The translations under genes were made by a program, and so were the position numbers. Under the pieces are notes generated by a model. That model ran no database searches, was not told where the DNA came from, and was given only the letters and a program-made list of their open reading frames with translations. This document shows, piece by piece, positions 1-11,535 of a DNA stretch of 64,000 nt; the first letter of the stretch is position 1; each line of letters opens with the position of its first letter. Source of the DNA: Telmatactis stephensoni (Eukaryota > Cnidaria > Anthozoa > Actiniaria > Isophelliidae); the NCBI GenBank assembly GCA_029948255.1, contig JALIZF010001751.1, forward strand, positions 593,001-657,000, in the 5' to 3' direction.

Positions 1-1293
1 ATTTGAATAACACAGAAGTCCCGGAATAAAATTTTCTTCAATATCGTACCGGCCCAGAGCCCACGTTACTTTCGGTCTGCCGTCAATCAGGTCGAGCATG
101 CGCAGTTACATAATTTAATAATTTGCGAGTGAGTGAGTGAGTGAGTGAGTGATTCATGTGCATATTCGACCCCTCACTAGAACGCGTGGATTTGCAATCC
201 ACGAGTTAAAAATGAGGGTTACCACGCTCGTTTGCGAGATATCTTTTTTAAAAAAACCATGATCATAATGGAGCTAAAATGACACTGTTCTGAGTGGGAA
301 CTAGGGCGAGTTTTCTAAAGGCCATTATTTACTACTTCAAAGTTTAAAGTAAATGTTTAGAATTGCGGTTTTTTTAGCTTTTTTTTATCTATGCGCAGAA
401 AATTGCGCAGTGCACAACTATAAGGAACGTGTACGAGCAGAAGTCGTTAAAATGGCAAAATACGTGGCAGCACGCACTTCATATTTGGCTGTCGTATATA
501 TCTATTCTCACTGGCCAATTTATCATTATCATTGAGAAATCTATACCTTAATTGCATGTTTTTCGCCTTTGCTGTACTGCTTGGTTTCCCCTAGAGCGAA
601 TGCATACATTCCATGCAAATACCTGGACCAAATAGAATATACACAACTTAGTTTGCTACTTTACACATTGCACATTATTTTACAATGTTTCTTTATTTCT
701 TGGTCCCAAGTCAGTAGCAGCGTAACCCTTTTATTGAGACTCTATAGACCCTTTGCATAATACTTGTGATCATCTGAAAATACACCTTTCGCCTCACTTT
801 GGTCCAGAGCCAAAGCAAGGAGAAGTGTGTCTCTGCATATTATTAGTAGCGGCCTTATGCAAAGGGTCTATTCGCTGGAATAGAAGCTATAACTGTGATG
901 TTTTGAGAAACGAATTTCACAGGTTTTACGGTCGCACGAAGCTAGGTCGATAGCACTATATGTGTTGGACGAATCCTTATCCATTGGATAAATTTATTGG
1001 TAACCCCCATTATTTTGTTCACTGGATAAAGATTAGATAGCTCGCTTTTAAAAAGATTTCACTGGATATGCGCGTTAGGCCGTTTAGACTTGCATGAGTG
1101 TTTGACTGAGCACTAACCTAATTTAGACACGTTGATAGATAATATGTGATCATTGTTAAAATTGAACACCACCTAGATAAACGCTCTAGTCTAGTAGACA
1201 CGATCTCCGTCGTTTGGTCATGCAGTTCTCAGTTCCGGCTCTCTACAGCTCTAGCTTCTATATGTTTTTATTAAAACATCAATTATGACTTAC

Positions 1294-4200
1294 GAGTAAA
1301 GAGGGGTTTCTGGTTTCCACAAAGAAATTATACCAGCAAGTGTATCACTTAATTGTGGATACAAGCCGAAAAAGATGGAGCTATCGTTGAATAGCTTCAG
1401 AGCATAGATATCAGTTGGGTTGTCTGTTAGAATTTCTTGCCAAATCTCACAGGCTTTAAGTATGTTTCTGTATACAAATAAAAGATAAACATACAATAAT
1501 AAGTCAATTCTAGTGTAGGTATCTAATGCTCGCACACCACAAAACACAAACAAGCAAAGAAAACCACAAAAACCTGCACAAACGAACGAAGACACAAAAG
1601 AGCAATCAAACAAATAAACAAACAAAAGACAAACGAGCGAATGAACATTTATTTTTGGTTCCCTGCCCATATGATATAGCTTTCTGCTTCTCAGCCACAA
1701 ATCAACCTTAGACACAATATATGCACTAATCAGGTAGCTTATGACTGGCCATGACTAGCATTTGACAGAACGATTGATGGTTACGTTGGTACCACTTAAT
1801 GATAGCTGTGCTATTAATTTTCAGTACCTCCTCCCCTAAAACAGATTTTACGGCTACCAGCAATATTTTTTGGTGGTGGAGGATCCAACAAGAAGGACAC
1901 TAAATTGCGTAATGTCCAAAAACACTCTGAATTTTACATCTGGCTTTGACTGTAGATGCTTTCCTTAAACTCAGTTTGTTTGATTGTTTTTTGTTTACTT
2001 TTATTTGTTTTGTTTTGATTGTTTCTTTGTTTGTTGGTTTGTTTGCTCGTTTGTTCGTTCATTCGAATTCATTCGTTTGTTTGCTTGTTTAATTTGTTTG
2101 ACCTTGTTTGTTTGTTTATTCGTTTCTTTAATTGTTTGTTTGTTTGTCTGTCTGTCTAAAGCCGCGACGGGTCGTAACGTTATTTATTTCCACGATCTTG
2201 ACAGGCAAATAGAGCTAATCAGCCAATCAGAATGTGCGTACTATCTAAATAGTTTACAACCAACAATCATAACCAACTATAAACTACATTTAAGGTAATT
2301 CCGTAGAAATAAAACTAGAAATGGAATTCTCATAAAACTTCACACAGTGATAATTTTTGAGTTGCTTATCCCAAAAATGAAATAAAAAATGGGGGTCACC
2401 GTAGCCGTTTTTGCGCTAGATTGCTTTAAAGTACACCATCTTTTGTGTCTTGAGGGCTCAAGATTCGAAGATCAAAATCGTGTCAAAAATAATTAATTTC
2501 TTAAATCTGAGCAGTGCTAGCTGACTAATATGAGCTCATTTTCTCTCTTTGGGCAATAGCCTAGTATTATGATGCAATAAATTGTTGTAAAAATGCGTTT
2601 GCTACAAGAAAGAAGGTAAAGTTGGTTGATAGTACGTGCCTTTGAAGCAGCGTGAAAGCACCTTCCGACCGCACGTTTTATAAAATATCTAAAAAACTGG
2701 AAATGGAATCTTGACTATAATTATATATATGATAGAGAACCTAATTACCGTTGATTTGCAAAAATAAAAAGAATAGGTGCCCGTGCTTGTTTCCGCGCTA
2801 CGACGCGCTAAAGTGTGAAACAAGACGTCGTAAACAGCCTGTGACCGAAGAGGACTGAGGCGAGTAACCACTAAAGCGCCTCTTATAGCGTGTCTACTGT
2901 TCAAAACTTCATAAGACTAAAGCTTGTATCATTTTAAGTCAAATATATGTCTTTTACAATCAAACAAATCAAAATAGGCTGAACTATGCTATGCGCAGTA
3001 GAGATGCGCACTGCAAAACTACGGAATTACCTTAACAATTATTCCACGAAATCGAGTCGTGCATGAGCTGATAGTCGACGAGGCTTCGTCGAGTCGGCTA
3101 TCAGCCATGGACGACGAGATTGAGTGGAATAATTGTTTTATTATATTCACAACCAATTGATTTTGAGCAATAACGAATTTTATTTTTATTTTCAAGCCAT
3201 TTTCGAGCTATTTTAAAGCTATTTTAAATTGTCAAAAATCTCGTCGCCATTTTGTTTTTCTCTACTCACGGGATATGAGCTGATAGCCTAGTAGTAGAGT
3301 AGCCAATCAGCGCGCGCGTTTGCTCATATCCATTGGTTGTGAATATAATAATAAATAATGCTCTTCCCATGTGCGACAATTATTCGAGCAGTGGAGGTTA
3401 TTCACGGAATTACGGTACCTGACATAAATTACTTACCCATGAAAACACTCTTTATAGGCCAAGGCGTGTTTCTTTTCAATCTCTGACACTTTGCCTTTAT
3501 CAACAAGGCTCATAACTACGTCATAATCTTTCTTTAGCTCAGGGAATTTGTTTTGACCAAAGTCAATGACAGGCAAACCACCACCAACAATGTAACCCAT
3601 CACTTAAACAGAACAAGCAATTAATGACTTTCCCAGACCATAACCAGTATACTGAGACATGCGCGTTGTGTGATTTGAAATGCTGTCCTGCGATTTGCAA
3701 TTGGTTTTTTTTAAACCTTCTTTACAAACACAAGTCAATTGCGCATGCTTGAAGTGATTCTAAAAATAGCTCAACCTGTGACATTTAGCTGCAAAGGTCT
3801 TTATATAAACAGGAGCGAATAGAGTGGATAGAGTGGACGATTTGTATAGCAGAAAGAGCTACTGTAGGCTTAATTGATGTTGTGCCAATATCAGCTTGTG
3901 ATTGGTCAACGTTGATGTCTTAATCAATTTAAGCGCTAAGACACGACACGGTACAGAATTAATGAGTGGATTTTTACATACCAAAGTTAGGATCAGCTTC
4001 AATCATTCCTTCGACGGTTTTTTCAAGTCCACCAAGAATTTCATCATTATGATATTGAATAATCTATAAAATGAAGAGTGCGAGAAGAGTAATTTTAACT
4101 GAAACAGAATTCTTTTCTTAATTTGTGTGCTTTTGGAAAGACGAGTTCTGTATTAAGCCTATCTAATTCATTCACTTAGCCGTAAGGGATGCTCACATTA

Positions 4201-6841
4201 CCAGTAATTTGAGGGTATCCGGGAAACTGGCCCAAATTACGTCTGTCAATCTTGTAGAGGATACCCATATTACGGGGACATCCCAGGCGTACTTATGTTA
4301 CCACGACACCAGCTAACCAGCTACCCACAACAAATCGCCTTTACACAGTTTTACCGACAGCCGTCTTAATAGGCTAGGCGCAAAACTTAAAAAAATCGAT
4401 CGCAAAAAGTGCAGAAGGCATTTTGGGGTAGAAGCTGGTAACATAACTATTCTAAACTAATTTTTCATGCTGAATGCGAATATGACTGTTACCAAGACGT
4501 ATTCTGCAATCTTTTACATGTAAATGACGTATTTTGTGAATTGCTACAGTCATTTCATACTAACGGCTTTTTCATGTAATTCCAAATGTTCCCAAACTTA
4601 AAAACAATTACCATGGCTGGAAAGAGCATATCAAAATCAGTAAAACTGTGAAGTTTGAAGGATATCAGTTGAAAAATCAAGGAGATACGAATTTTCAAAA
4701 AACGAAATTTTGTATGAAAACACTTACAGTTATGCAAGAGATACAAACAAATTTCGATTTTTGAAAATTCGTAACTCCCTGATTTTTCAACTGATATCCT
4801 TCAAACTTCACAGTTTTACTGATTTTGATGTGCTCTTTCCAGCTATGGTAATTGTTTTTAAGTTTGGGAACTTTTGGAATTACATGAAAAAGCCGTTAGT
4901 ATGAAATGACTGTAACAATTCACAAAATACGTCATTTACACGTATAAGATTGCAGAATACGTCTTGGTAACGATCATATTCGCATTCAGCATGAAAAATC
5001 GGTTTAGAATAGTCATGTTACCAGCCTCTACCTCAAAATGCCTCCAGGTATCTGATTTTTCGGAAATGCGCCTTGTCTATAATGGTTTGGCACGAGGTTA
5101 TTGCTGCGAGCGAACCGAGTAGCGACACTATTCGTGACGATGAATTTCCTGTGTTACTTACGACAGAGGTGGTCTAGGCCATTTGTCGGCTTGCGATCTC
5201 GAAATTTTGGCACGTGACGTCATCAAAATACGCTTGGAATGATCAGAATTTATGGTTAGCGGTGAATCACTCAAAACTGGAGCTGGTCTTATCGATATTC
5301 AGAGTTATCATACTCCGGGAATCCACTGAAACCATTGTTTTATGCTGTTGGAAGCATTCAACAAGGTCACGAACTGTTTAGTGATATTTCTCGGAAAAGA
5401 CAATGTGTTTATGAGTTTTTCATGGCCGTTGATCAATCGATCGAAGCAAGACGATAAGTTGCATTTGAATATCCTCTGAGAGATAAAATCTCTAGAAAGC
5501 CATATGATATCGCTAAAATTTCTTGTGAATCGACATTTTGCTTTATACGCAGACTACTCTCAGCAGCTCAGTAATTAAATCCACAAATATTTATACTGCA
5601 TGATCTAAGCAACAGTTCTTTGTTAGATTCTCTGTAACAAGATATTTATCAAGTACTTTTTTAGCTGCTAGGGCCAGTTATTAATGACATCAATCAGGAT
5701 TGTTTAAATCACTGCTAACACTAGTTGTTTGTGATCAGTCAATTGAAGGCGAAATTTGTTCAGTTCTTGGAATTTCATTTCTTGAAACCACTTTTGTTTT
5801 GACAGTTCAATCAAGGGAGCACAGCAGTCTGTTGTTTTAGTCTGTTGTTGTTGAGTCGCCATCTTTTTTTCAAGTCTATCCGCTGACAAACGTGCAGGCG
5901 CAGCATTGCACCGAGCGAGCCCCGAAGGGGCGAGGAGTTTCCTCCGACTCCCTATTTCTTGCTAACAGCAGAGCACAATAGCGCCCGCGCTTACATTTGT
6001 CAGCGAATAGATCCAAAAAAAATGATGGCGACTCAACGAACGCTAACAACAACAGACTAAAACAACAGACTGCTGTGCTCCCTTGGTTCAATTGATGACC
6101 CCACGTCATATCTTTGTACCGAACTAATACTCATCAAACTCACGGGCGCTTTTAATTTGTGGCGTTTTCCAAGGGAAGACACTGTTCGGTGTAGACGAGT
6201 TTTTTTGGTACAAACTTTTCGCTGAATTAATAACTTTTTAAGCCTTCGTACAATATACATTACTTAATCAGCTCGCAGCACTTCACTTTCTGTTAGACAG
6301 TATATCTCCATTTATAAAGTATATCTCCATTTATAAATCTCTCTTATTTTATTTGTAATCTTTTGCCAGGGCTCCCATTGATAGCAGAGTTTTCATTAAT
6401 TCTGAAGGGACTACCCTGGTTGTATTTTCTTTGATTTTAAATAAAGGAGTTTCATTCATTCATTCATTCAAACGACTAGTATAGTTGATTTATTGAAACC
6501 TTATGTTCTACGTCGTACTTTAAAATCATCATCTAAGCTTATGTTAACTGAACCATATGCATCTGATAATCTTGATAGGCATGGCTGTGAAGTATTTTCA
6601 ATTTGTGCTCCTAGACTGTGGAATAGTACTTGCATTAGAAATTATATTAAGTGATTCTATTAATACCTTTAAAAGCAAGGTTAACACGCATCGTGATGGT
6701 CGGCTATAGCGGTGGAATGCTCTATGAGGAAGTCGCCATTGAGTTTAATAGTTCCCGCCCTACCTGTGATACTGCAGCATCATACAGTTTAACAGCTTGG
6801 TTGCTTGGAGTAGAGAACACAAAACCTTCTTTCTTCCATGC
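1294..6841 (-). CDS. TTC38: TTC38-like gene, 5' part (copy 1), runs off left edge
   Basis: Four coding exons read right to left: 6841-6764, 4063-3982, 3602-3437 and 1467-1294, each with AG/GT borders. Their sizes (78, 82, 166, 174 nt) and phases are identical to the first four recognised exons of the plus-strand TTC38 at 32436-44403, so the two are paralogues. Recognisable segments are AWKKEGFVFSTPSNQAVKLY, ELKKDYDVVMSLVDKGKV, HALAYKECFHG and WKPETPLYS. TTC38 proteins are soluble TPR-like helical-repeat proteins of about 470 residues with poorly known function. All four exons are open and in phase, so this looks like a functional gene rather than a pseudogene. The next exon (encoding YLHGMYAF in the other copy) was not seen left of 1294, so the gene should continue outside the window. 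The short exon with the start codon was not found upstream of 6841. The introns are full of foldback elements. Confidence 0.85.
2294..3031. mobile_element. 738-bp element flanked by TTAA
   Basis: Left end GGTAATTCCGTAG and right end CTACGGAATTACC are inverted repeats, and each is directly flanked by TTAA (2290-2293 and 3032-3035). A TTAA target duplication is typical of piggyBac and Kolobok DNA transposons. No transposase ORF is present, so this would be a non-autonomous copy. It lies in the intron between exons 3 and 4 of TTC38 copy 1. Confidence 0.6.
3034..3355. repeat. Two adjoining palindromes (foldback DNA)
   Basis: 3034-3137 is a hairpin with arms starting AACAATTATTCCAC and a centre near GACGAGGCTTCGTCG. 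From 3138 to about 3355 a second pair of arms (TTATTATATTCACAACCAAT and its complement) encloses AT-rich DNA. Probably MITE-derived; inside an intron of TTC38 copy 1. Confidence 0.6.
4414..5045. repeat. Large near-perfect palindrome, about 300-bp arms
   Basis: The left arm (from GGCATTTTGGGGTAGAAGC) reappears inverted as the right arm (ending GCCTCTACCTCAAAATGCC). Only scattered mismatches occur over about 300 bp, and the centre is near 4720. Short ORFs on both strands (4555-4746, 4710-4904) are mirror images of each other caused by the palindrome, not genes. It lies in the first visible intron of TTC38 copy 1. Confidence 0.8.
5812..6085. mobile_element. Foldback element, CAAG/CTTG termini, 7-bp TSD
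   Basis: Ends CAAGGGAGCACAGCAGTCTG and its inverse, with long inverted arms. The target duplication GTTCAAT is at 5805-5811 and 6086-6092. The centre contains GAGCGAGCCCCGAAGGGGCG. No coding capacity. Confidence 0.75.
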
Positions 6842-6843
6842 CT

Positions 6844-9626
6844 AAATGACGAGTGACAAATTCTAGTTTAGGTTCAAAAAAGACAAATGCAATTAATGTT
6901 GGGCCGGATGGTAGCGATTTCAGGCCGTTTTGTCGATTTTTAGTTCGGAGACAAGTCCGCGAAAACGCTGGTTTTAGGAAGCAAAAAACATTTGCTAAAA
7001 TGATTTTAGCTAGTTGATTTTAGCATTCATTGGGGTGAGCACATTGGTATTGATAGTTCAATGTGTTTGCGGTATTGCGGTATTGACCATTTTTTAATGC
7101 GGTATTGCGGTAAAATGATCAAAATCTTGCGGTAATGCGGGATTTGCGATCCGTGCGATATGCGATATTTACAGCTTTTAAGATGCGAGATTGCGGGAAA
7201 AACATTTTCGAATTGCGGTATTGCGATATCATTTTAGCCCAGCAGGTATGCGGGATTTTGTAGTCGTTGTAGTTTTAGTTACATTGGCTTGACCTTTTTG
7301 TCATCTCAAGCTAAGGAATTGGATATCATATGTCATATTTCAATTAAGAACCAATCATGAACGAAGATATCTTAAATGTAACGTGAGCGACCTGTAGAGT
7401 CACGTAAGTAGCGCAAGGTCGTGCAAGTATCTGGTTTGACCTGGTAATCTCGTGCGTTTACAGACCTTTTCAGCATTATTCTTTATTGTAATCATGCTCA
7501 GTAAAGAAGTGTGCCACATTTCCTTGATCAGTAAATCAAGCATAATAGAATGCGTTTCCTTCTTCTATGAAGAAGGCAAGGGAGGCCAACATTTGCAACA
7601 TTTGCGACGTCGCGTTTTGGGAGGGCTGTACGTTTCAACAACCGTCTTCTTCTTTAGGTAAGTTGTTCTGATACATGACGGTGCACTACTTGATGTTATT
7701 ACTCGTGCCCAGGCCTTTAGGCCGGGAACGAGTTATAAACTGCAAATGTTTCGGTTTTTTTTCCTCTCGTCGTCCACGAGAATGCGGCATTCTTGCGCAA
7801 TCGGTGACGTGATGCACTCCTGATTGGTTAAGAGCGTAAGAAACAATGCCCTTCATTCATCACCTTTGAGCGAGTGCGAACTCTTCGAAGGTCTTCGAAG
7901 TGAACGCCAGTCAGGAACTTTAGGAATGCAAGATGGCGGACACCCCAAAAAATAGCGTCAAAAGCGTCGTTATAGAAGTCTTTACGGCAAACAATTGAGA
8001 TATATAGTGAAATAAAAAGTTAAATAAACTGGTATATTTTTGCATGTTGGGATAAAGGCAAACACTAAGCTGCTGACAGACAAATTGACTAATCAGATAT
8101 TCTCTAAAAAGGTCAAAAAAGGTCTTTATTATGTTACGGTTAAGTGAAGAATGCGTGAAACGGCTCGGGGAAGAGTACGCACGAGGCCGGTCACTGAAGG
8201 GCTCCCGGGGCACGAGTGAACGCACGTGTGCGTCTTGTTAACTGATAGTTTCGTGATTATAATAGTGACATGTATTTATCGTGGAAAGCTGGAGACGACC
8301 TACGACGCTGACGACTGATATATCAGTATAATTGCTGCGAGCGCAGCGAGCAGCGAAACTAATCGTGCAGGAGTCCTATGGACGTGAGAGCCTGGGTGAA
8401 TATCCATTGTTATGGCGAGGGAAATCGAGATTTTCTTCGAGGACCGTATGTCGAGTACTGTACAGCGGTTATTTCTTTGGTCAGCGGTTCTTTTTGTTGC
8501 TAACATGCAACTGTCGCAACTATCTTGGTAACTTGATGGGAATATATTTGATACCGTGTTGGCGTCTCTTTCTCCTCGTGGTCTAACTTCTGCTCCTCCA
8601 GCGATTAATTCTCTTGGTTAGTTCGAAATAGTAATGTGAAAATGTCGAATGTGAATTTACTTTGCTTTAGAGGACAGTATATGAAATGCCTGATAGCATT
8701 AGAATATCTACCTACAAGACTTAACTATAGTCATCATCATTTTCTCCGGCAAAGGTCAACCAAACTATCGAGTGAGGTATGGACATCAACAGCAACTAAA
8801 TGTCCAGTTTCAGTACAATGCAGTCGATATGAATTGATCGATGCGCATAGAAATACTGCTCTACCGGACGTGGTAGACAGCAACAAATCTATTCACGAAA
8901 TAAATAGGAGAAATACTATAAAAATGCCCGATGTAATGTATTGGCAAACTCAACGACTCAACGCCCGATGTGGTGACAAACATTGAAATTGATTTACCGG
9001 ATGTGATGTTGATAACAACCAGTGGTTAATAGATTATATATCAGGGAATGTGTTTATGCGACGAGCATGCAATACGTGATATAATATGAATACTCCATTC
9101 TATACAGAAGGTCAGATCTACCGATTACTGTTGTAGAATCTAGCGTTACTGGTCAGCGGAAATTGCCGCCAAATTTAATCTCCATAATTCATGTTAATTC
9201 GTGTATAAAGTTTCCGTTGCGAGAACGTTCAAGCTGATGAGGAGAGAATACCATGAGGTATTTCAACCATTCTTTTGACATTAATCGAACTTCAAGTTGT
9301 AAATTATTGTGTTTAACGGCTTTACTTAGAACCGCCATGATAATCGTCGCCAATGTATTCAACAGTTTATCGCCGATATAGATTCAAGAACGAAAACCCA
9401 GTAAAGTTACTTCAGTTACGAGGCGTGTTTCTCCAGTATTCAATCCCTTTATGTAGATCGTTTCTACAACTGTAAAATATTGATACCTTACGTTTTAGTC
9501 ACGCAAAGTAAAAGCTAAGTCGATAAATGGTGATTTCTTTGTTTCCACAACCAAAACGTGCACTGCGTGGCTTGTCATATACGATATGAGGAAATAATCA
9601 TATACTTTGATTTTTTTTAAGTTTAA
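6844..9626. other. Intergenic, no gene recognised
   Basis: Region upstream of TTC38 copy 1, which should hold its first exon and promoter; neither could be identified. It contains the degenerate GCGGTATTGCGG repeat (7041-7245) and a stretch near 8330 sharing ATTGCTGCGAGCG...GAG(C/T)AGCGA with DNA near 5100. An ORF at 8636-8986 overlaps a degenerate CCGGATGTGATG-like repeat (8855-9010). I see no convincing exon. Confidence 0.5.
7041..7245. repeat. Degenerate GCGGTATTGCGG repeat
   Basis: Short words such as TTGCGGTATTGCGG, TGCGGTAATGCGGGATT and TGCGATATGCGAT recur irregularly over about 200 bp. The period is not fixed, so it is not a clean satellite. Confidence 0.6.
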
Positions 9627-11535
9627 AGATAATTTATTCAAGCTCAGTATTCATTGAGTCTTCTATTTCAGGAATATTGATGTCCTTTAAAAATATATTG
9701 GTATCATCGGCAAAAAGTCGAAAACTGTTAGCCATATCATTAACATAGATAAGAAATAATAAAGGCCCTACGATTGATCCCTGAGGGACTCCACAAACTG
9801 AGTTAGTAACATATGAATGAGCACCGTTATAAGATCAACATATTGTGAGCGGTTCGATAAATATGACTTGAACCAGTTTGATGCACGCCCGGGGGGGGGG
9901 GACTCTGATCGGAAATGGACGGGGATGCTCGTCGTACCTTTTAGGGGTCAAAATCAGCGATCTGGTACCTTTTAGGGTGTCCCAGACTTTAGTGGACTAC
10001 TAGAGACCTAGCTGGTACCTTTTAGGGTAATTTTTTTCCTCCATCAACAATTAAATACTGGAAACAAAGATCGGATTGCACGACCATCAAATTGTTCGTA
10101 TATAAATAGACACAATTGATCGCTTGATTGACTAAAATATTCGAAAAATATGCAAAATGTTAAATTTAGTGTTTTTGAGTTGGTACCTTTTACGGGTAAA
10201 AACATGTATTGCCACGCCCACCCGGATATGATTTTGGTACCTTTTAGGGGTCATTTTTATAATTTCCGACGAGCATCCCCGTCCTCTTATATATAGGAGT
10301 CCCCCCCGGGGATGCACAACCCCGTATACCATAATGAGAAAGCTTAGAAATAAGAATATCATATCACGATCAACAGTATCGAAAGCTTTAGAGAGATCAA
10401 TAAAAACTCCACATGTATAGAGGCCCTTGTCTATAGCATTCAACATATGATCAACTATCTCCGCTATAACTAGTGTTATAGTGTTAAGTTAGGGCCAACA
10501 AATAAATATTAAAATTATTAGCTATATCAAGAGGATTAACTATATCGATACCGTCCTTGATAATTTTTTCTGGGATATAAGATCCTTTGGATTTTAGCTT
10601 AATTATTGAATTTATTGTCCTCCAAATTTCTTTCGTGTTATGTTTAATACTAATTAATTTATTTTTAAAATATAGTCTTTTGCTTAATTCTTTTAAATGG
10701 TTTAATTTGTTGGAGTATTTCTTATAAAATAATTTTTGACTCTCATTTCCTCTAACGAAGTAATGATAATAGAGATATTGCTTGTGTTTTATTGATTTAA
10801 GTAAACCTTTAGTAATCCAAGGTTTCTGGATTTGTTTTTGTTGTTTCTTCGATATGGACTTAAATGGGACGTGTTTGTTCACCAGATACAATTGAATGTA
10901 TCCAAAAAAGTATCATACACAATGTTTGTATCATCTGCCTCTGAGTTCCAATTTGCTTCACTAATTTCATTTAGAAAACTAACTTCATCAAAAGCCTTAA
11001 AATTCCGTATTAATTTAGTTTTAAATTTCTTAGTGTGACTAATATTTTGAATTACTAGAAATACTGGAAAATGATCAGAGATATCAGAAACACAAATTCC
11101 AGAAATAAATGGTTTTGAGTGATCCAACGTATTTAAATAAATATGATCAATCAGCATTTGTGATTGATCAGTAATACGAGTTGGTTGAGTAATTGTGGGA
11201 AAACAACAGTTTGAATATAACATGTCTAAATAATCAGAGGTGAGTTGATTGGATTCACATATTAAAAGATCGATGTTTATATCACTAAAAATGATCAACT
11301 GCTTATTTTCGTTGGAAATTACCGACAAACTATTAGATAATACATCATTAAACCTAGAAATATTGGTGTTTGGATGCCTGTAAACTATTCCTACAATAAT
11401 ATTTTTTAATTTCGCTAGTTTTAGTAACTACTTCAATCCAAAGGTTTTCACAACTATATATCTAAAATAAGCTTTAGATCATTTCTGATTAAATAGCTTA
11501 AAGATTGGTGAATATATAAACCGACACCGCCAGCA
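9627..11535 (-). pseudogene. LINE ORF2 relic (endonuclease + reverse transcriptase), Jockey/CR1/L2-like
   Basis: Read right to left the pieces are in order. About 11535-11460: VHAGGVGLYIHQSLSY of an exonuclease/endonuclease/phosphatase-type endonuclease. 11328-10879: continuation with the diagnostic SDHFPVF motif. 10891-10484: the linker PWITKGLLKSIKHKQ. 10446-10318: reverse transcriptase motif VFIDLSKAFDTVDRD. 9880 leftwards: [19 protein letters not shown], then [17 protein letters not shown] and the catalytic FADD box (9745-9690). Several frameshifts and stops break it, and the endonuclease N-terminus is missing. A DNA element splits the reverse transcriptase at 9887-10310. The family supplies the enzymes for target-primed retrotransposition, but this copy cannot be active. 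Confidence 0.88.
9887..10310. mobile_element. ACCTTTTAGGGG-family element, copy A, 7-bp TSD, splits LINE RT
   Basis: Termini GCCCGGGGGGGG and CCCCCCCGGG are inverted, with inner inverted pieces GGGGATGCTCGTCG and CGACGAGCATCCCC. The body repeats GGTACCTTTTAGGG several times. GATGCAC is duplicated at 9880-9886 and 10311-10317. Removing the element and one duplicate restores RT reading RGCASNWFKSYL, which proves the insertion boundaries. Confidence 0.85.

Noticed and set aside
1526..2298. Lys/Asn- or Phe/Cys-rich ORFs near 1.5 and 2.1 kb
   Set aside because: Degenerate AAAC and GTTT repeats.
4555..4904. Two similar 63-64-codon ORFs on opposite strands
   Set aside because: They are the two arms of the palindrome at 4414-5045.
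8636..8986. 116-codon ORF
   Set aside because: Overlaps a degenerate CCGGATGTGATG-like repeat, has no recognisable domain and no splice context.
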